From a virus: a stretch of 64,000 nucleotides of DNA. Below the pieces are notes generated by a model. That model made no database searches. It worked only from the letters and a program-made list of their open reading frames with translations, and was not told where the DNA came from. Below are positions 32,601 through 40,113 of this stretch, one piece after another. Each line of letters starts with the position of its first letter. Positions within the stretch are counted from its first letter, which is position 1. The stretch lies in the IMG/VR virus record IMGVR_UViG_3300009593_000015, positions 1-64,000 of that record; one strand, written 5' to 3'. Made by a program: the position numbers and the translations under genes.

Positions 32601-35600
32601 ATGTTTTTAATAAAATCATAGATACGGATCCCTACCCTATAGAAACTTCCTATGCGCCGTACAGAGTGTTTCACGAATCTTTCAATGACCCGCTTGATAA
32701 ATCTGAATACGCCATGATTGTACCAGCTTTTGTCTCAAGCGCTGAATTGACGTCAGACTTTATGGTGGAAAAGTTTATAACAGAGTTATCTACAACATCC
32801 GCCGCGCGCATCTCCGCTGCGTACGACGCGTCGATAACCACCGTTGGCGAAGTCGTGGATTTTTTCTCCGGTGGCCAGGTAAGAGACCAAATTAACAGGC
32901 GTAAACGCGCCGCGATACGTAGGAGCAACGCCCGGATCAGGAGTCAACAAGAGAATCTCAGAGATACTATAGAAGCTCAGCAAGCCTTTGCTGTCGTCGC
33001 AATTGATCAAACCGAGGCTTTCCTACGCGCCAAATACCTTCGAGATTATCCGAGTAATCACCCCGAACGACTGGCTAGGGATGGAAAATGGACTGGTTCG
33101 GATAACACATCAACGCATGCTGTGGAAATTTTTGAGAATCTACAGATAATCATCGAGAGGAATGCAACCTTGAATCCAGACGAGGATTACCTTGGAGATT
33201 TATTAATTAATGTCATGGGCGCCCTGAGTGACATCATTAGAAATGAACCACATAGGGCTTATGGGGCTCTTAGGACCATGGCCTCCGGAGAGGCCGGCCT
33301 TTACAAGGTTATGGACCCTGTAATTGACGAAGATGAAATGGTTCCGATATTTCCAATTAGTATGCAAGATGCATCCATAGAACCCACAAAATGGATGCAA
33401 CATTCATACAATACCTTAAGCGCAATGGCGCTTGCCGTTCACGGAGGGGTCCCAGACTTCTTTGAACACGAGGTCAATCAGCCACTCCGCGATGCAGAAA
33501 AAGAGGTTTTGACCAATGAAGAATTGATGGCCAGATTCGTAGATTGGAGATTGCAAGGAAAAACCGCGGCAAAAACAATAAGTCAAATATGCACCAGCCT
33601 CTCAAACAGTGTTAATAATCCAAATTTAATAAAATTCACCACAGATAGAGTGAAATACCTTTCAGATATTGTGACAAGGGGAATAGAATATCGTCCCAAC
33701 TTTGTAACAGAAAGACACCTTCTGATGTTGGACAAGGTTCTCAGAGATACACCTGTTTTCAGCGCAGATAGAAATAAGATCAATCTGGGAGTTCAATTTG
33801 GTCAATATCAACCTCAAGTTTCTATGGAGGAAATCCCTGCAGAAAAACAATTTGATAGGTATACTGTAACGGTAAAAAGTGATTTTCACTTGAGGATGTC
33901 AAACCAAAACATTCAACCAAAAAGTTTTCAAATGTGTGAGTTTCTCCCGCCAAGCCTTATAAATAATAATGGAACAGATAGAGGAGAAGGTCGCGAGCAT
34001 CCCTGGGATCCTTCTTCTGTAAGATATTTTTCGAAAAGAGAAGCCTTCTCTGAATTGGGCGCTGCAGCCCTGCGCTCAGCTGGAGTAAATGGCAATATCA
34101 GCCATATAAAAGATCTGCTATATGAGGATGCATACATAAATATTCGAGACTCTATTTTTTCTAGTTTCTCATCGATGATATCTGAATCTAAACTTTTCGA
34201 CCTAGAATATGCACAAAACATAGACGCACGACTCTCCGCGGATCCGATATATCAAGAAGAGTGTGTCAAGAACAGGTATGGTCTAGTTGAGTCAGCTGTG
34301 CTTTCATATAATAAGACAATCATTAATACTGCCTATGACGAAATAATGAAAGAGATGTCCGATCCTAAAAACTCACCTTTTAACAGGGATTTCGACGACC
34401 CACATCCACTAGAACTAGCCCTCCAATCAATATCTTTAAAAGCTTTCGTTAGAATTTGTCTTATAGACACTCTTTTCAAAGGAGGTTTAGCCTATTCAAT
34501 ATGGGACATAGAACCGATAGTTTCAGAACAAATATTCAAAGATTATGTTTATGAACACGTTTTTAGAGAACTTACATCGTCACGATTCTTCGCATCAAAG
34601 TGGAAGCAAATAATTGAAAGAACGGTTGGAATAACAAACCCAACAGCCGCGCTGAAAAAACTATTAGAATTGGAAATGGTTAAACTTCCAGACTATTCCA
34701 AGCAGGTTTTCAACTTTTCCGCAGAAGATAAAGAAAAAGATTATTACAATTGGATAACATCTCATTCAGAAACTATACCGTTTAAAAAATTATATTTTAC
34801 AGCCAACATTAATTATGATAATACTTCATGGCGAATTGCCAACCTTCCGGAAAGTAATACGGCCCGGGCATTTGCCGAAAGCTTAGGCGAAGACGTTGAC
34901 TTTATGAGCATACATCTATCGGAGCTACCTCCTGGTGACGGTCTCATCGTAGAAAATTATATACGACTTTCTGGTGAAATCGTAGAAAAAGCCAATGACA
35001 TTTGGAAAAAGATGTTTTCTCAAATAGGAGATGACCCCGGAGCGCGCCACCAGATATACGAAGTCTGCAAGGAGCGCCGCACCCGCGAAGGCGGCAGAAC
35101 TGGTACCAGTCACGTCGATCCCCAATTCGCGAATGATAGGGGCCTGTTACCAACAGGCGCCTTGTTAGATTGGTGCAACGACACCCACTTGCGGTCCGTC
35201 GGCTTCGGGCCCGCTAATCTCTCCACCCGGGTTGATGTGCCAGAAACTTACCAAATAAGAGAAGGTGACTCTTTAGTGGTGTCTCCTTATGATTTTGATA
35301 TGTATTTGGCTTTCTTATGTTATTGTTTGACTAGGCCCGAATTTGAAAATTTGATAAATAATTCAACTATTCACCATGGCTCAAGAATTTCGGTAACAAC
35401 AAGGAATCAGCAAATAGTAGATCAGTTAACTCTGGCTCCAGACATTAGAAGAAAAAGTTTTTTGGAGAAATCTTTTCTTTTTGTCGTGCGATCCAGCGGA
35501 GCCGACGATGAAGATCGCGCCATTGAACTACCAGAATGGCAAATTGCCAAGCTACCTTTGGCAAATTATGAACACGAGCTAAGATTAGAAGATTGTGGAT

Positions 35601-36622
35601 ATCCATCTGGAAACTTATTTGCTGATGAACAAATATTATCCATTGAATTTCAAAGCACAAACAGTCAGAGACCAATACACACCGACTACGTAACGAATGC
35701 GTTTTTCGACTCTCAATCATATAAAAATGTCACTGAACATATTTTTCCGCTAAGACGATTCCTTGCTATAAACTCTATTTTCGCAACTAGTATCATATCT
35801 GGATACAATGGTATGCCTACTTTATTTGATTCGGTAAAAACATCCATTGCGTTTGTCGCAGAAGTGGCCTCGACACCATCATCACAGCAGACAAATTTGA
35901 TTCAAGTCACGCCGGAACAGTTTATGTCCACGGTTCAAAAAAATTGGCCATCCCATCCACACTCTGCCGATTGTTTTGACTTCCCGCTACCTGGGGGTGA
36001 ATTTTTTAAGAAATTTATTGAAGATTTGTGGAAACTTATAAAGCAGTTGCCATCAATCCTGTTCAGGGGTGTGGCAAATCAACTTGATCCAGCGTATAAA
36101 GAGATGAGACAACATTATCTAAATTGTGACATTAAAAATTTAGATTGGGATGGCATAAGAATATTGTCAATGGATGCCACAAAGAACCAGGGCTTAGTAA
36201 ATGGATTATATTTTCCAGATGGAAACATAGAAGCTAACAAAGGGAAAGGCAAAGCTTCTTATGTACCGATTGTACCTTCGATTGTGTTGGACTATCAAGC
36301 ATCGCTTGCCCATCTGATGATAGGGGAGGCCGAACCATTAGGTAGAACTGTTGCAAGGACTATAACTTATGCTTTTAATGGAATGGCCCCGTTCTTCGAC
36401 CTCTCGATGGCCTTTCAAGTCCCTTGTGCTGGTATAAATGAAGACTGGTGGAACGATGCTAAATTTGATATTGGAAAATGGGGCCGTTACGGACACCCGC
36501 TAAGTCCATTCACCATCATGGCGCTAAGTACTCCTCAATTAGAGTCTGACAAAAAGTTAAAGAGACCAAATTGTGTCCAGGGCCGCGAAAATCTGGCTAA
36601 ACTAGATGAATGTGATGAATAA
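26660..36622 (+). CDS. Giant 3320-residue virion protein, probably baseplate-associated
   Basis: This is one uninterrupted 9.96-kb reading frame, the largest gene here. The N-terminus (SDIEQVYKLEIRDTDQDSITFTP) is polar beta-rich; long helical stretches occur around residues 450-480, 590-630 and 740-790. A hydrophobic helical segment lies near 1026-1080 (PLPSIPILGLYGAMIKFF, then ILIRIICTFVRTIIDKL) and another hydrophobic one near 3120-3140 (LWKLIKQLPSILF). No known catalytic motif stands out. The placement immediately before gp25 and gp6 genes suggests a baseplate hub, wedge or tape-measure-related role. It is too long for a tape measure of an ordinary tail. No stop or frame change interrupts it. 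Function is unknown beyond virion structure. Confidence 0.7.
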   Translation: MSDIEQVYKLEIRDTDQDSITFTPRIFGEVGKDIVAIKLSLGTLVDIAGVISQGPNASSDRTQPLDPNGWFDCTTGQQVSIEQAATFDSKMQTALTNFQLKNQFLIISYLFSKYAVPGIVNSVGENYNSNSEQDQARYLATALSQLESVDLLFESEIGNLGEATIAVMHGWVPHTSAANTNYYHTGALLDSLNTDASTIVDIVPYEILRLLAEGHMGQTIEDLQNAGLIREFSHEPLSYSSRYLEDYLKSVPEASRWLGSDGIPNFEYGYVIYNTINDQENSSLYNSTIITIKNYKGKSLDERVVSQEEKLGRLRRVFYPDPFSTEDPFYISQNITGLYFETDFILDSQGPLPTMEEEVIKQIEESALDHMLTLTNKPRLWFLSTGDDSTMKIWFGEDEKIMPSHNGQFPEFSNRSSDQIKRQIPKFSEIWEKIEDIKKDLNLLPETAFGAANDYIQARREVLLNNLESLENDFAQEPTLEEKKQSFIVLGTQESIFENTSPESEGLDPPIAANWRILEGFGSEPPLVRFIEYKTPTLRPGQRYRAMLEFSTRKLDSIVSGVLPVAEQPEEPGPPDADGEDLCITGNTDETLRTLEEYRVHARKKRREVVRQLREEFKQEPALRGSNNITRGQIGPFDLNRALNQLMGFDINGASDYEYTKGVLSRLGDVGAAAMEKLGMLDTDIDYFNSIANDTNKELAKKDAKGKPQKNVIRITLEELEERTNTIVKDLQESSEIVSSEGIAFKKGSSFNASKESGLVKQFYTQMKDLVLNAAAERYGAGVAHAMSVNPDKALVMLEFQTTTSKGPNPHMGPDFGKKIISFGIALPEKFKIKGKLWPYAYRPSDKVPGGAIMPNFLKKGSATPEKIKLYRGKIKNSKSLGRARTVNYISNIYEMTGLLTDKPNEIISVFDDGRGSCKDLGINLDKKLASSYVANFTTGVQVEHPPGAPSGFSWKKFGKDNFVDPAKDWAKTSAKNWENSWNDTFDEQEALQMLGDMCTLEDLYREFFDKLDLVSLLCDWLKCIRLPNFNLKLPSFYLPPLPSIPILGLYGAMIKFFMENLKQILIRIICTFVRTIIDKLAIPFCEEQLREFMAAGSLSGSPIMDEALAEALLNTGVPKEKTEQAKTFFDDVASITTGQELCHLLTGKSLDAATMKMIQRLLEKNDLQNDLDTQESLMNYFDLLGTFLPDGLCEELQNSTSLPVPKDCLEISGYLHSIRNRLQTGDGSLSDEEIEEVLQMAKEEMNNRKADLEALSGNNIGSLLPETYAPGNPDAIISSYPDFLKERIDQTAKDSFTAARMDYINAMDSYIPSLSIAAPATPRAGTDRYNDIQNLEFEAATAQLALYSQGVHSSRVFAQRNTLSKLGLPPETTAEELEEIRDKGLILHDLAKSLKSWITRSQNISSAYSRENGGPSLGYIRGSLTRSHRSNFVPAMGPDFHQHIEFLDKILLTSTDGTRDGNTMYTHDVGSRQDPNPFFGDENEEIREKITNLVNALRVQFNSGAAADLYGAGWGSSALEWLDFRFNLHSGDAALFAHQGSGIPDPLGQPGAWSQLGIEPFDLTLEQLSFIYVLTTPKSDPTYYSQGTRTELGRHMENTFENLFYIEKGYVGGILGEFDPFDELITRFAAIETLKVELGEKLYYANWKNEHTGSRYSDRNSTAVVDREPGWLGQFKWTDDGTNWWNPFLENMRQYRSINLEDTIEVMRMLLKEYISKTGYFPDEVVDLGKDISYEDFLTEMRNQWGSTYSANSNILDQYCWGADGFSKNTLAGKPDKLWTSAWAVYDKFRGRYFDGDDRRARNKADKLWLWNPNIDSEDGNYTEEQFVDNWIGAALKTEEMGIEWNHELRSLKVLDAIIHLTDPIRDPYSAAIRSMDEIGGVSWYNTLLLFSVFETESVPFDDDRDKTHKVFKRAKLPNRRREDQREEWNPYKPFVSYYRRIPSEGTVHDYVQGDRSFQYVSVGSLDVPTFIQKGAVYDNVFNKIIDTDPYPIETSYAPYRVFHESFNDPLDKSEYAMIVPAFVSSAELTSDFMVEKFITELSTTSAARISAAYDASITTVGEVVDFFSGGQVRDQINRRKRAAIRRSNARIRSQQENLRDTIEAQQAFAVVAIDQTEAFLRAKYLRDYPSNHPERLARDGKWTGSDNTSTHAVEIFENLQIIIERNATLNPDEDYLGDLLINVMGALSDIIRNEPHRAYGALRTMASGEAGLYKVMDPVIDEDEMVPIFPISMQDASIEPTKWMQHSYNTLSAMALAVHGGVPDFFEHEVNQPLRDAEKEVLTNEELMARFVDWRLQGKTAAKTISQICTSLSNSVNNPNLIKFTTDRVKYLSDIVTRGIEYRPNFVTERHLLMLDKVLRDTPVFSADRNKINLGVQFGQYQPQVSMEEIPAEKQFDRYTVTVKSDFHLRMSNQNIQPKSFQMCEFLPPSLINNNGTDRGEGREHPWDPSSVRYFSKREAFSELGAAALRSAGVNGNISHIKDLLYEDAYINIRDSIFSSFSSMISESKLFDLEYAQNIDARLSADPIYQEECVKNRYGLVESAVLSYNKTIINTAYDEIMKEMSDPKNSPFNRDFDDPHPLELALQSISLKAFVRICLIDTLFKGGLAYSIWDIEPIVSEQIFKDYVYEHVFRELTSSRFFASKWKQIIERTVGITNPTAALKKLLELEMVKLPDYSKQVFNFSAEDKEKDYYNWITSHSETIPFKKLYFTANINYDNTSWRIANLPESNTARAFAESLGEDVDFMSIHLSELPPGDGLIVENYIRLSGEIVEKANDIWKKMFSQIGDDPGARHQIYEVCKERRTREGGRTGTSHVDPQFANDRGLLPTGALLDWCNDTHLRSVGFGPANLSTRVDVPETYQIREGDSLVVSPYDFDMYLAFLCYCLTRPEFENLINNSTIHHGSRISVTTRNQQIVDQLTLAPDIRRKSFLEKSFLFVVRSSGADDEDRAIELPEWQIAKLPLANYEHELRLEDCGYPSGNLFADEQILSIEFQSTNSQRPIHTDYVTNAFFDSQSYKNVTEHIFPLRRFLAINSIFATSIISGYNGMPTLFDSVKTSIAFVAEVASTPSSQQTNLIQVTPEQFMSTVQKNWPSHPHSADCFDFPLPGGEFFKKFIEDLWKLIKQLPSILFRGVANQLDPAYKEMRQHYLNCDIKNLDWDGIRILSMDATKNQGLVNGLYFPDGNIEANKGKGKASYVPIVPSIVLDYQASLAHLMIGEAEPLGRTVARTITYAFNGMAPFFDLSMAFQVPCAGINEDWWNDAKFDIGKWGRYGHPLSPFTIMALSTPQLESDKKLKRPNCVQGRENLAKLDECDE

Positions 36623-36664
36623 TGCCAAAAACACACTATTTATTTTAAAATATAGGAAAACAAG

Positions 36665-37192
36665 ATGTCAATTCTAAATGATATAATATCTTCAAAAGCG
36701 AAAGGAATCATAAAGACTCAGCAGCAGCCTAGCTTTCCGTTAAGGTATGATGCTAAATATGGTCCTTATACTCCAATTACTTCAATAGAAGAGTCATACA
36801 AAAAAGACTTTATAAACCTTCTCTTGACGAGCCCCGGTGAATGGCCGATGCAACCAGGCCTCGGAGTCGGACTAAAGCATTATCTGTTTGAGTTTAGGGG
36901 GTCCGAAAAGTTAAACAATTTAGCACCAGAGATAAAATACCAATTAAAAACAAATTTACCAGTAGTAGATTTGTTGGGATTAAAATTCGACTATAACGAT
37001 AATGATATTGATAAGAACAAAGTTAGAATAATTCTGGCATATACAATCTTGGAAACCTCAAGGCATGTAACTTCTTTTGGTCTTACACCCTCTTCAACTG
37101 TGGCGATCGAAGAAATAGAAAGTTCAAGAATTCAAGCTGCTGATTTATTTAATAGGAGGAATAGTATCATAAGCTCTGTAGACGAGCTGTGA
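36665..37192 (+). CDS. gp25: Baseplate wedge protein, gp25/GPW family
   Basis: The 175-residue protein has the gp25-lysozyme-fold signature LLLTSPGEWPMQPGLGVGLKHYLFEF (about 48-73; only parts quoted here matter: TSPGE, PGLGVGL and YLFE), which in T4 gp25 and P2 W builds the conserved baseplate wedge core near the sheath attachment. It is somewhat longer than T4 gp25 (132 residues), with an N-terminal extension and a C-terminal helical tail. Next to the gp6 gene, as in contractile tails generally. Confidence 0.85.
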   Translation: MSILNDIISSKAKGIIKTQQQPSFPLRYDAKYGPYTPITSIEESYKKDFINLLLTSPGEWPMQPGLGVGLKHYLFEFRGSEKLNNLAPEIKYQLKTNLPVVDLLGLKFDYNDNDIDKNKVRIILAYTILETSRHVTSFGLTPSSTVAIEEIESSRIQAADLFNRRNSIISSVDEL

Positions 37193-37204
37193 GAATAATA
37201 AAAA

Positions 37205-39016
37205 ATGACCGAAAATAACAGAGGACTACAAAATACAGAATACTTAAGTGTTACTTTTGAAGAGATAAAACAAAAATTATTAGAAAGGGCCGAAACCTAT
37301 TATCCTGATACCTATAGGGATTTTAATAAAAGCAGTTTTGGATCTCTTATGTTCGACCTCGTAGCTATGGTCGGTGAGCAATTGAATTTTTACGCTCAGT
37401 TTGTCGCAAATGAAGGATTTATAGAATATGCAAGAACAGGAATAGGTCTCACTACTGGGGCGAGAAGATATAATGTTACACTTGGGAATACGGCCCCTCG
37501 CGGTTATGTAACTCTTCAACTCCCAATGGTAGTTTCCGAAGACCAAATAACCCCGGATCCAACAGGAAAGTATTCTTTCTTGAAAGGAGCCTTAGCTACA
37601 GGTCCAGGAAATGCGGTGGTGGAACTACAAGAAGATGTTATCATAGACCCCTCGATTGAGTTGTCCCATGGAAAAATAACCACATCCTTTAATCCCGATG
37701 GGTCCCGTCCGTTGGTATATTTTGTAGAAAAACAGTGTCCTGCAATTGCAGGGCAAATACAAACTTTTGTTGTGGATATTGAAAAATATAGTAATTTTCT
37801 TTCAATAGAGGTCCCTGATCGCTCATGTACAGATATTCTAAGTATAATAGATTCGGAGGGCAATAGGTACTATCAAGTAGATAGTCTGGGAATAAACTCA
37901 ATAGAAATAGGACTCAGATATACTAATTCGGATAGTGGCCAAGAAGTTGAAAAAATGATAGATTTACCGGTCCCTAGGAGGTTCTCGGTTAAAGAAGAGG
38001 GGGAGGCAAAATTTATAGAGTTTGGATACGGCTCAGAAGACACGTTGAAACTTATAGATACGCCCGCAAAATCTTCAGAATACTTCTTAGACAAACAAGG
38101 TCACCAGCATCCGTTGTCAAAAGAAGTGACCCCTGGCAAGCGACTTCAAAACGACAAATATGGAGTATCACCAAGCAACACTACTCTGACAATAGTATAT
38201 AGGTCTAACACGAGCGACAACTCTAATATATCGATAGGAGAAATAAGCACTATTCAATCCGCAGAAATAGTGTTTGATGATGAAGTTGGCTTCGGCGAGG
38301 CTAATATGCAATTTGTTAGGAATAATATTTCTTGTACCAACAATGAACCATTTAATGGAGTTGTCAGATATCAGTCAACAAAAGAAATAGCCTTAACGTG
38401 CCAAGCTGCAGCAGGCGCCCAGGCCCGGGCTGTGACAGAAAAAGACCTAGTCTCTATGTGCTATGTTATGCCTCCGCAGTTTGGCAAAATTACAAAAGCA
38501 TCAGTGCACAGAGACTCAGAAGGGTTGAGAAAAATGTTGAATCTGTATTGTATTTCAGAAGACTCCGAACAAAATCTGGAAGCAGCATCGATGCTGATGA
38601 AAGAAAATTTAAAAAAATGGATAAACTCAGTTAAAATGATGACAGATAGGATAGATATCTTTGACGCTAAAATATTGAATTTAAATCTGTTTTTAGATAT
38701 AACTCTTAGAGATGAAGCAGACGTACAGTCTGCTGTTCCACGTATCAGAGAATTTTTATATAATGAAATTAATCTGACTAGGCCGGAAATTGGACAACAC
38801 TTCTCCATAGGAGAAATAGAGAGAATATTGACAAAAATGCCTATCATACAGAGAATCAACAGGGTTCAAGTGGGTGTCAAAAACGGAAAGGGGTATTCTA
38901 GTGTGAGATATGATATTATGCCAAACGCAGCGCCAGACGGCTCAACAATTTACATGCCAGAAGATTTCATTTGGGAAATAAAAAACCCAACAGATATTAC
39001 AGGAATTATTAAATAA
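37205..39016 (+). CDS. gp6: Baseplate wedge protein, gp6/J family
   Basis: The 603-residue protein begins like gp6/baseplate J proteins: a helix EEIKQKLLERAETYYPD, then SSFGSLMFDLVAMVGEQLNFY (the FG-x2-hydrophobic and N-x-Y signature) and GFIEYARTGIGLTTGARRYN. The C-terminal part holds DIFDAKILNLNLFLDITLRD and FLYNEINLTRPEIGQHFSIGEIERIL, the beta-alpha domain that joins wedges into the inner ring. It should form gp6-type dimers with the gp25 product. It overlaps the next gene by one base (TAATG). Confidence 0.85.
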   Translation: MTENNRGLQNTEYLSVTFEEIKQKLLERAETYYPDTYRDFNKSSFGSLMFDLVAMVGEQLNFYAQFVANEGFIEYARTGIGLTTGARRYNVTLGNTAPRGYVTLQLPMVVSEDQITPDPTGKYSFLKGALATGPGNAVVELQEDVIIDPSIELSHGKITTSFNPDGSRPLVYFVEKQCPAIAGQIQTFVVDIEKYSNFLSIEVPDRSCTDILSIIDSEGNRYYQVDSLGINSIEIGLRYTNSDSGQEVEKMIDLPVPRRFSVKEEGEAKFIEFGYGSEDTLKLIDTPAKSSEYFLDKQGHQHPLSKEVTPGKRLQNDKYGVSPSNTTLTIVYRSNTSDNSNISIGEISTIQSAEIVFDDEVGFGEANMQFVRNNISCTNNEPFNGVVRYQSTKEIALTCQAAAGAQARAVTEKDLVSMCYVMPPQFGKITKASVHRDSEGLRKMLNLYCISEDSEQNLEAASMLMKENLKKWINSVKMMTDRIDIFDAKILNLNLFLDITLRDEADVQSAVPRIREFLYNEINLTRPEIGQHFSIGEIERILTKMPIIQRINRVQVGVKNGKGYSSVRYDIMPNAAPDGSTIYMPEDFIWEIKNPTDITGIIK

Positions 39017-40113
39017 TGTCTATAAAAAGATTTTTTGCAACAAAGGACAACACCATCACGAACGCATATAAGGAAAACCTCGCTTCAACTGCTTCGTATT
39101 CAAACATGGGTGCATCTGATATACTTGAACTATTCTCTATATATGCACAAGCGACAACATCTTCTGTGGAAAAATCAAGAATTTTATTGCAATTTTCGAC
39201 TAGCGAGTTATCAGAAGCCCGATCCTCAGGTGCCCTCCCCGCATCCGGATCGGTTTCGTTTAAATTGAAATTATTTAACGCAACACATTCCGAAACTATA
39301 CCAAAAAACTATACAATTTCCTCTCATGTCTTATCTAAGGAGTGGGACGAGGGAGTTGGCTTAGACATGGATGATTATTCAGATCTGGATGCAAGCAACT
39401 GGATATCTTCTAGTTTCGAATCATCATGGTCTACCCCCGGTGGCGATTTTACAACTGGCAGCTATGAGGGTTCCTGTATTGTTTCGAAAGGGACCGAAGA
39501 TTTAGAGATCGATATTACTTCTACAGTTGAAGCTTGGTTAGCGGAAGCAATAGACAATCATGGAATAATTTTAAAATTATCAGGCTCTCTAGAGACAGGG
39601 GATCAGAAGCGGTCTTATTATACAAAGCGCTACTTTGCGCGCGGCTCAGAGCATTTTTTCAAGCGCCCGGTATTGGAAGCCCAGTGGGACTCATCGACAC
39701 AAAATACGTCATCTTTGCCAAGCCCATATTCGCAAGCGGATAACTACGTGTTTAACATAACGAATCTCAAGAAAAAATATAAAACTCACGAAAAAACAAA
39801 AATGAAAGTCTATACTAGAAACAAAAACTGGCAGCCGAACATATACGCAAAGGCTAGTATATTTGCTCCTGTTGATATAGTCGACGAAGCTTATTACAAA
39901 ATCACAAGAGTTGCTGATAACTTGGAGATAGTGCCATATTCACACAATAAGAGTCCATCTTTCTCTAAAATGTCCTACAATTCAAGCGGGTCTTTTTTTG
40001 ATTTGGACATGTCTCTCTTGGCTCCAAACTATTTATACGAGGTAAAATTTTTGAGAAAGACCGGAAGCATGCATATTGAACAAGAGGAAAGCTTTAGATT
40101 TAGAGTAGAATAA
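39016..40113 (+). CDS. Tail protein with a DNRLRE-like beta-sandwich
   Basis: The 365-residue protein contains, at residues 50-230, a domain resembling DNRLRE: SRILLQFSTSEL, then LKLFNATHSETIPKNYTI, EWDEGVG, EDLEIDITSTVEAWL and GIILKLSG, the strand order of these lectin-like sandwich domains. The rest is beta-rich without catalytic motifs. It lies between gp6 and the LamG-bearing gene and is probably a wedge or peripheral baseplate component touching the cell surface. Domain call is by eye. Confidence 0.6.
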   Translation: MSIKRFFATKDNTITNAYKENLASTASYSNMGASDILELFSIYAQATTSSVEKSRILLQFSTSELSEARSSGALPASGSVSFKLKLFNATHSETIPKNYTISSHVLSKEWDEGVGLDMDDYSDLDASNWISSSFESSWSTPGGDFTTGSYEGSCIVSKGTEDLEIDITSTVEAWLAEAIDNHGIILKLSGSLETGDQKRSYYTKRYFARGSEHFFKRPVLEAQWDSSTQNTSSLPSPYSQADNYVFNITNLKKKYKTHEKTKMKVYTRNKNWQPNIYAKASIFAPVDIVDEAYYKITRVADNLEIVPYSHNKSPSFSKMSYNSSGSFFDLDMSLLAPNYLYEVKFLRKTGSMHIEQEESFRFRVE

